A stretch of DNA of 17,378 nucleotides from an uncultured Ignavibacteriota bacterium (GTDB lineage Bacteria > Bacteroidota > Ignavibacteria > Tepidaquicellales > Tepidaquicellaceae): assembly GCA_937915485.1 (NCBI GenBank), contig CALGII010000285.1:1-17378 (forward strand), in the 5' to 3' direction. The position numbers were made by a program, and so were the translations under genes. Of the stretch, positions 16,731 through 17,378 are shown piece by piece; positions within the stretch are counted from its first letter, which is position 1; every line of letters starts with the position of its first letter. Under the pieces are notes generated by a model that did no database searches, was not told the origin of the DNA, and saw nothing but the letters and a program-made list of their open reading frames with translations.

Positions 16731-16885
16731 TGAATATGTTTATTTTACTAATTATTATTGAATAATGAAAATTTCAGTAGAAATTCGAATAGGCTTAATG
16801 GTCAGTTTAAATTTAAATAAAATTTTTTATAAACTAAAAAAGGGTATTTATTGAGTATTATTCTTCCGTTTATCACAAAAATTTA

Positions 16886-17378
16886 TTGATTTTCAATTTA
16901 GTAAATACAAATAATATTCAGAACAAGTTCCCGATAAGGAAAAAACTAACTTTCTTATCGACAATAATAGTAATTCTATTGACGATATGCAATGTTAGTT
17001 TTTCTCAAGGCAGGAGAGATTTAGGGCCTTATTCGAATTATCGATATGAAATGAACGATTCGATTCGCAAGAAGTTAGCCGATTCGCTCGGTTTATCTTA
17101 CGATTCGAGTCTATATTTGCCTGTCGATTCATTATCGAGAGTAAAATACTTCCAATACAAGCCGACATATTCATACGGCGTAAAAATCAAAGAAAAGACG
17201 CATCCGCTTTTGCTGGAGAACACATCGAAGATACAGCGCGAGGTTACATTCACGGACAGCAACAAAGTTATAATAAGGGAAAAGATTGACGGAGAGGACA
17301 TAAAAGCGCCTCTCGTTATGGAATTCAAGGATTATATAAAGACGCTGGAAAAAAGCAACAACGATAAGGTGTTTTATG
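16886..17378 (+). CDS. sprA: SprA-type outer-membrane translocon, N-terminal 164 residues (continues outside window)
   Basis: SprA (Sov) is the giant beta-barrel through which type 9 secretion substrates cross the outer membrane; it is needed for gliding in Flavobacterium. The open frame runs to the window end. It has a signal peptide with Arg/Lys at 18-20, a hydrophobic core at 21-34 and a cleavage site near VSFSQ (37-41). The following sequence contains PLLLENTSKIQREVTFTDSN and then KVIIREKIDGEDIKAPLVMEFKDYI. This matches the family's N-terminal pattern as I recall it: a 'PSNIKTEVxYDPxxNxYxIxEKIG' stretch, then a 'P..MSFEEY' stretch. The start is TTG 16886; no ATG occurs before residue about 55, which would lie after the signal peptide. 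The full protein is expected to exceed 2000 residues. The alternative is another large surface protein with a related N-terminus. Confidence 0.72.
   Translation, partial: MIFNLVNTNNIQNKFPIRKKLTFLSTIIVILLTICNVSFSQGRRDLGPYSNYRYEMNDSIRKKLADSLGLSYDSSLYLPVDSLSRVKYFQYKPTYSYGVKIKEKTHPLLLENTSKIQREVTFTDSNKVIIREKIDGEDIKAPLVMEFKDYIKTLEKSNNDKVFY

Noticed and set aside
16731..16885. A hairpin AGTTTA/TAAACT (16804-16835) in the protease/sprA divergent spacer as a regulatory structure.
   Set aside because: A 6-bp stem around 20 nt of AT-only sequence is expected by chance in this composition. I see no further support for a specific promoter or RNA here.
1..17378. CRISPR arrays, tRNA or rRNA genes, insertion sequences, prophage or defence genes.
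   Set aside because: No regularly spaced repeats, cloverleaf-like segments, transposase or integrase motifs, or toxin-antitoxin pairs were found. All long frames are accounted for by housekeeping or envelope genes.

Overview
The window reads as a stretch of chromosome from a Gram-negative member of the Bacteroidota/Chlorobi (FCB) assemblage. An Ignavibacteria-type bacterium is my best guess. The reasons are a SprA-type outer-membrane translocon start, a DUF4292-like exported protein, a TonB-dependent receptor carrying a carboxypeptidase-regulatory domain, an outer-membrane protease/propeller/barrel protein, and mostly absent Shine-Dalgarno sequences. The lineage is inferred from protein style only. 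No rRNA, tRNA, CRISPR, insertion sequence or phage gene was seen.

Layout. On the left, two minus-strand genes form a tight pair: an exported, membrane-anchored GH2-like protein (1657-4215), then smc (1-1650, its 3' part outside the window). A 499-bp AT-rich divergent spacer (4216-4714) holds two tandem palindromes and a 56-nt imperfect hairpin. A rightward cluster follows: a small double zinc-ribbon protein, rnhB and yraN. It converges on leftward hemW with only 2 bp between the stop codons. From a divergent promoter region next to hemW run a DUF4292-like exported protein and priA. Next comes a two-gene uptake unit: a lipoprotein and a TonB-dependent receptor, closed by a bidirectional terminator. 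Facing it is a 1038-residue outer-membrane protein combining a gluzincin protease, a TolB-like propeller and an Omp85-like barrel. Divergent from that gene is the beginning of sprA (16886 to the window end).

How the genes fit together. smc, rnhB and priA are core chromosome maintenance genes. hemW and yraN are conserved housekeeping genes. The right half is envelope biology: lipoprotein-assisted TonB uptake, an outer-membrane protease, and the type 9 secretion/gliding translocon SprA. The most unusual items are the GH2-like protein, whose two expected catalytic glutamates are replaced (Asp and Gly) and which carries about six C-terminal membrane helices, and the heavy use of TTG start codons (6 of 12 genes, 5 of them with no usable ATG). 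I do not see a defence island or an evident new multi-gene system. The candidates worth following are single proteins and regulatory sequences.
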